Part shown: piece after piece, positions 5,467 to 8,798 of the stretch
Layout of the letters: each line of letters starts with the position of its first letter
How positions within the stretch are numbered: position 1 is the first letter of the stretch
DNA from: an uncultured Lachnospiraceae bacterium
GTDB taxonomy: Bacteria; Bacillota; Clostridia; Lachnospirales; Lachnospiraceae
DNA: 8,798 nt
NCBI GenBank assembly: GCA_947591115.1
Contig: CANQCX010000076.1
Span: 1 to 8,798, forward strand
Direction of reading: 5' to 3'
Translations under genes and position numbers: made by a program
The notes under the pieces: model-generated
Databases searched by the model: none
The model's input: only the letters and a program-made list of their open reading frames with translations
Told to the model about the DNA's origin: nothing

Positions 5467-6318
5467 ATGAAGAAAAATAACAAAAAACAAGATTTGGATT
5501 TTGATGAGATCAACGAAGGAGCAGAAAACGTAAAACCCTGGGTACTAGCGCTCATGCTTGCGCTGATCGTGGCAGGGATTTTGATTATCTGTCTGCTGCT
5601 GTGGGGACTGCTTCATGGAAAGCAGCCAAAACCCCTTGAGGTGTCCGAGCGCGGCTCCTATGCGGAGGAAGAAAAAGAAACGCAAAACGAACCAATAGCT
5701 TCCGAAGAACAGCCGCCGGTTGAACAGCCGCCCGAAAAACAGCCGGAGCAGGATCAGGAGCCGGTCAGTGATACAACGCCGGAAACAGATGCGCAGTCTC
5801 CTACGGACGGAGATAAAACCATGCGCTTTGATTCCGTTCAGGAATCGGTTACCCCGAAGGATATCGTCAATCTGCGTTCGGTGCCAAGCACATCGGACGA
5901 GAATACCATTTCGGTGCAGATTTCCAACGGAACGGTTCTTTCGCGCACAGGGATCAATTCGGCAACCGGATGGTCGCGGATCGACTATAACGGGCAGACG
6001 CTGTATGCCGTAACGCAGTATCTTACGACGGATCTGAATTATCGGCCGCCGGTTCCGGTTTCCGATCCGAATCGTGTTACGACGATGAGCGGCAGAGTGA
6101 TCATTTTTGAAAATTGCGACGATTATTATACCCCGAAGGAGTATGTCAATCTAAGAACGGAGCCAAGCACCTCGGAAGGAGATGCTACGGTGCGCGTTCA
6201 GGTACAAAACGGCGAGACGCTGCACCGCACCGGTTACAGCGCCGATTACGGATGGTCGAGAGTAGAGTATAACGGCGAATCGCTTTATGTGGTTACCAGT
6301 CTGCTTCAGGCATCCTAG
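5467..6318 (+). CDS. Membrane-anchored protein with two SH3b domains
   Basis: The product has 283 residues. A charged cytoplasmic N-terminus (1-23) is followed by one membrane helix (about 24-49). A linker of about 70 residues rich in Pro, Glu and Gln (with EQPP/EKQP repeats) follows, then two bacterial SH3-like repeats at about 122-187 and 211-280. Each repeat has VNLR, PSTS, NG(T/E), a GWSR and YNG signature and ends in a TLYAV or SLYVV strand, so they arose by duplication. SH3b domains commonly bind cell-wall peptides, so a role at the wall outside the membrane is likely, but no catalytic domain is present. A modest ribosome binding site (GAAAAGG, 5451-5457) precedes the ATG. The gene is 14 bases from the phosphoesterase gene and probably cotranscribed with it. 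Its exact function is unknown. Confidence 0.78.
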   Translation: MKKNNKKQDLDFDEINEGAENVKPWVLALMLALIVAGILIICLLLWGLLHGKQPKPLEVSERGSYAEEEKETQNEPIASEEQPPVEQPPEKQPEQDQEPVSDTTPETDAQSPTDGDKTMRFDSVQESVTPKDIVNLRSVPSTSDENTISVQISNGTVLSRTGINSATGWSRIDYNGQTLYAVTQYLTTDLNYRPPVPVSDPNRVTTMSGRVIIFENCDDYYTPKEYVNLRTEPSTSEGDATVRVQVQNGETLHRTGYSADYGWSRVEYNGESLYVVTSLLQAS

Positions 6319-6332
6319 AGGATGGAAACAGT

Positions 6333-7427
6333 ATGTGGGGAATGATTTTAGGAGCCCTTTTCTTGGGCGGGATTTTGAGCGTCGCGTACCTGTCAGGCAG
6401 ATTTGCAAAGTTTTCCCTGATACGGCGCGCGGCAAAAGAGAAAAAAGGCGTCTGCCGCGCCGTCGGTTTTGGTATAGTGGTGCTGCTTTTGGCTGGACTC
6501 TGCGCTTTTCTTGGTACGATAAGCGGAATGATCGCGGTTATTCATCTGGTGGCGATCTGGCTGCTGTGCAGCGGAATCGGGCGGCTGGTCAAAAGAAAAC
6601 GGGAATGGAAAAAAGCGGACGACGTCATAGGAATCTGCGCGCTGGCAATTACAGCGATTTATCTGACCTGCGGCTGGTTTCTGGCGCATCATGTCTGGCG
6701 TACGGAATATGTGATCGATACCGAAAAGCAGGTCGAACCGTTCCGTATCGTTATGTTTGCGGATTCCCATATAGGTACGACCTTTCATAAGGAGGGGTTT
6801 GCAAAACAGGTGGCGGCAATGCAGTCGGAGCATCCGGACGCAGTGGTCATTGTCGGCGATTTTGTGGATGACGACACCTCCAAAGAAGATATGCTGGCGG
6901 CTTGCCAAGCGCTGGGAACATTGGAAACCACCTATGGTGTTTACTATGTCTCCGGCAACCATGACAGGGGTTATTACGGGCCGGAATACCGCGGCTACAG
7001 CGGAGAAGAGCTGTTTGAGGAATTGGAGAAAAATCACGTTACGGTGCTTCAGGATGAAACCGTTCTGCTGGGCGGCAGCTTTTATCTGATCGGGCGCAGG
7101 GATCGTTTTGAGGGACAGCGTGCGACAATGGACGAACTGGTTTCGGAACTGGATCCCCAAAAATTCAGTATTGTGCTGGATCATCAGCCGTACGATTATG
7201 ACGCGCAGGAAAAAGCGGGCGTCGATCTGGTTTTGTCCGGACATACGCATGGCGGACAGCTATTTCCGTTCCACCGTATGGGGCAGTGGCTCGGCGTGGA
7301 CGCAAAGAGCTACGGACAGGAGCAAAGGGGAAAAACCAATTTTATCGTAACCTCCGGCATTTCCGACTGGGCGATCCAATTTAAAACCGGATGCAAATCC
7401 GAATATGTAGTCATTGACGTAAAATAA
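6333..7427 (+). CDS. Membrane-bound metallophosphoesterase (calcineurin-like, YkuE/YaeI type)
   Basis: The 364-residue protein has four predicted membrane helices (about 4-22, 44-62, 64-84, 99-120), then a calcineurin-like phosphoesterase domain. The dinuclear metal site is complete: D144 and H146 (FADSH), D176 (GDFVDD), N209-H210-D211 (GNHD), H284 (LDHQ) and H304/H306 (GHTHGG). This order is typical of the YkuE/YaeI group, some of which act on lipid or cell-wall precursors such as UDP-2,3-diacylglucosamine-like compounds. The true substrate here cannot be assigned. The side of the membrane on which the enzyme acts depends on the helix count. The start at 6333 follows GAGG (6318-6321), and the gene lies 14 bases after the SH3b gene, pointing to a shared envelope role. 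Confidence 0.87.
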   Translation: MWGMILGALFLGGILSVAYLSGRFAKFSLIRRAAKEKKGVCRAVGFGIVVLLLAGLCAFLGTISGMIAVIHLVAIWLLCSGIGRLVKRKREWKKADDVIGICALAITAIYLTCGWFLAHHVWRTEYVIDTEKQVEPFRIVMFADSHIGTTFHKEGFAKQVAAMQSEHPDAVVIVGDFVDDDTSKEDMLAACQALGTLETTYGVYYVSGNHDRGYYGPEYRGYSGEELFEELEKNHVTVLQDETVLLGGSFYLIGRRDRFEGQRATMDELVSELDPQKFSIVLDHQPYDYDAQEKAGVDLVLSGHTHGGQLFPFHRMGQWLGVDAKSYGQEQRGKTNFIVTSGISDWAIQFKTGCKSEYVVIDVK

Positions 7428-7443
7428 GAGGAAGGAGTATAAT
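7414..7443 (+). promoter_or_regulatory. Sigma-A type promoter for the MMPL transporter gene
   Basis: TTGACG (7414-7419), an 18-base spacer and a perfect TATAAT (7438-7443) straddle the stop codon of the phosphoesterase gene. Transcription would begin near 7450, about 33 bases before the ATG at 7483. The transporter gene can therefore be expressed separately from the upstream pair. Confidence 0.68.
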
Positions 7444-7482
7444 GCTTAGTTAAGAGCAAATTTTTTCATAAGGGGGAATAAC

Positions 7483-8798
7483 ATGTCTAAACAATATGAG
7501 GATGGCAGTGAGGATGCCGGATTTATGATGAAGGTCGCCACCTTTATCGTGGATCGGCGCAACCTTTTTTTTCTGCTGTTTGCACTTGCGATCATCTTTT
7601 CCATGGTGTCCATGAATTGGACGAAAGTTGAAAACGCCCTGTCGGCGTATCTTCCGAAAACGACGGAAACAAGAAAAGGAATGGATCGGATGGAGGAGCA
7701 GTTCGTGACCTACGGCTCGGCGAAGGTCATGATCACGAATATTACCTATCCGGAGGCGGAAGAAGTGGCTGACGAGCTGGAAGCGCTGGATACGGTCATC
7801 ATGCTTGCTTTTGACGATACCAAAGACCATTATAACAATTTTTCGGCGCTTTACGATGTGACGTTCGCGTATGAGGAGACGGACGACCGCGCATTGGAGG
7901 CGCTTGATGAGGTCAAGGAGATGCTTTCCGACTACGATTTGTATGTATCGACCAGTATGGGCGATGCCTCCGCCGAGCAGATCGAGAGCGAAATGCAGGT
8001 TATCAGCGTACTGGTTGCGATCGTTGTAGTGACGGTTCTGCTTCTGACCTCGCAGACATGGGCGGAGGTTCCGGTTCTGCTGCTGACGTTTATCGCGGCG
8101 GCGCTGATTACCAAAGGAACGAATTACATGATGGGAACGATTTCGTTTGTTTCCAATTCCGTAACCATTGTTCTGCAGCTGGCGCTGTCCATCGACTATG
8201 CGATCATTTTCTGCAACCGCTATAAAGAAGAACACCAGACGCTGCCGATACGGGAGGCGGATATTGTTGCATTGAGCAAATCCATACCGGAGATCTTTTC
8301 CAGCTCCCTGACGACGGTCGGCGGTCTGATCGCCATGATGTTTATGCAGTTCGGAATCGGAAGCGATATGGCGCTGTGCTTGATACGGGCGATCGCGTTA
8401 AGTCTGTTATCCGTATTCGCACTGATGCCGGGCCTGATCATGCTCTTTGGAAAAGCGATGGATAAAACCAAGCACAAAAGCTTTATTCCGAAAATTTCAT
8501 TTGTCGGGAAATTTGCTTACAAAACCCGCTACATAGTACCGCCGCTGTTTCTGGTGGCGATCATCGGCGCTTATATCATATCTTCCAAATGTCCGTATGT
8601 GTACGGCTATACCATGCTGGAAACGCCGGTCAAGAGCGATGCGATGGTCGTGGACGAAATGATCGAAGAAAGCTTCGGCGCAAGCAACATGGTCGCGCTT
8701 GTCGTGCCTGCCGGCAATTATGAAAAAGAAAAGAAATTGCTCAAAGAGCTGGAAAGCCATCCGGAGGTAAAATCCACGACAGGACTTGCCAATACGGA
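7483..8798 (+). CDS. MMPL/RND-family transporter, 5' part (continues beyond the window)
   Basis: The reading frame stays open from the ATG at 7483 to the window edge (438 complete codons) and has no stop. AGGGGGAATA (7471-7480) is the ribosome binding site. A membrane helix at about 28-45 is followed by an outside domain (46-170). A cluster of helices comes next (about 171-189, 195-210, 221-243, 272-290, 298-323), then a helix at about 350-368 that opens the second half. The segment LALSIDYAIIFCNRYKEE (233-250) is the typical MMPL/sterol-sensing signature with its conserved Asp (D238) in the fourth helix, the likely proton-relay position. Full-length relatives have two such halves and about 700-1000 residues, so roughly half is missing here. 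MMPL proteins move lipids or hydrophobic compounds using the proton gradient; the cargo is unknown. Confidence 0.88.
   Translation, partial: MSKQYEDGSEDAGFMMKVATFIVDRRNLFFLLFALAIIFSMVSMNWTKVENALSAYLPKTTETRKGMDRMEEQFVTYGSAKVMITNITYPEAEEVADELEALDTVIMLAFDDTKDHYNNFSALYDVTFAYEETDDRALEALDEVKEMLSDYDLYVSTSMGDASAEQIESEMQVISVLVAIVVVTVLLLTSQTWAEVPVLLLTFIAAALITKGTNYMMGTISFVSNSVTIVLQLALSIDYAIIFCNRYKEEHQTLPIREADIVALSKSIPEIFSSSLTTVGGLIAMMFMQFGIGSDMALCLIRAIALSLLSVFALMPGLIMLFGKAMDKTKHKSFIPKISFVGKFAYKTRYIVPPLFLVAIIGAYIISSKCPYVYGYTMLETPVKSDAMVVDEMIEESFGASNMVALVVPAGNYEKEKKLLKELESHPEVKSTTGLANT

Noticed and set aside
5403..5480. Short 25-codon ORF upstream of and overlapping the SH3b gene start.
   Set aside because: Its ATG lies inside the -10 box (TAGTAT, 5399-5404) of a near-consensus promoter, so a transcript from that promoter would not contain the start codon.
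6393..7250. Long minus-strand ORF of 285 codons inside the metallophosphoesterase gene, and a similar 261-codon one at 7450-8235.
   Set aside because: Both lie antisense to genes with clear family motifs, have no recognisable domain, and their composition (rich in His, Arg, Gln) is typical of shadow frames.
7442..7453. Three-codon ORF (Met-Leu-Ser-stop) preceded by AGGAAGGAG, resembling a minimal leader peptide.
   Set aside because: The ATG overlaps the TATAAT box of the promoter for the MMPL gene, and the purine-rich stretch is the promoter spacer. It could be translated only on readthrough transcripts.

Overview
The window reads as a chromosomal segment of a Gram-positive anaerobe of the Clostridia, perhaps Lachnospiraceae-like. 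The grounds are strong AGGAG-type ribosome binding sites, an Agr-type peptide-signalling pair, a GEMM-I (cyclic dinucleotide) riboswitch, a lactococcin 972-type bacteriocin operon and Firmicute-style membrane proteins. No species assignment is possible from sequence reading alone. The left end (about 1-1490) is clearly AT-rich (about 32% GC in a sampled line of agrB). The right end is about 50-60% GC in sampled lines, with the bacteriocin transport genes in between. The left part may therefore be an acquired module.

Left module (137-4359, + strand). A 48-codon agrD-like gene (137-283) encodes a cyclic autoinducer peptide precursor. It overlaps by one base the agrB-like membrane peptidase (283-867) that should process and export it. 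Seven bases after agrB lies a well-formed GEMM-I aptamer (about 875-972) whose 3' edge overlaps an intrinsic terminator (966-997). A structured leader (1000-1189) with an 18-bp perfect palindrome and two further hairpins follows. Then come a Sec-secreted lactococcin 972-family bacteriocin (1190-1471), a 734-residue bacteriocin-associated permease (1492-3696) and its ABC ATPase (3700-4359). The layout suggests a bacteriocin operon that integrates peptide quorum sensing (by readthrough from agrDB) with a second-messenger riboswitch acting by antitermination. This linkage is the most interesting feature of the window. No agrC/agrA sensor-regulator pair is visible; it could lie to the left.

Right region. 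A CorA-like metal ion transporter (4337-5245, - strand) converges on the ABC ATPase gene with a 23-bp overlap. A divergent promoter region (5246-5466) separates it from a membrane-anchored double SH3b protein (5467-6318). That gene is followed after 14 bp by a four-TM metallophosphoesterase (6333-7427). A separate promoter straddling the end of that gene precedes an MMPL/RND-family transporter (7483-8798) that runs off the right edge of the window. These genes look like ordinary envelope and ion-homeostasis functions.
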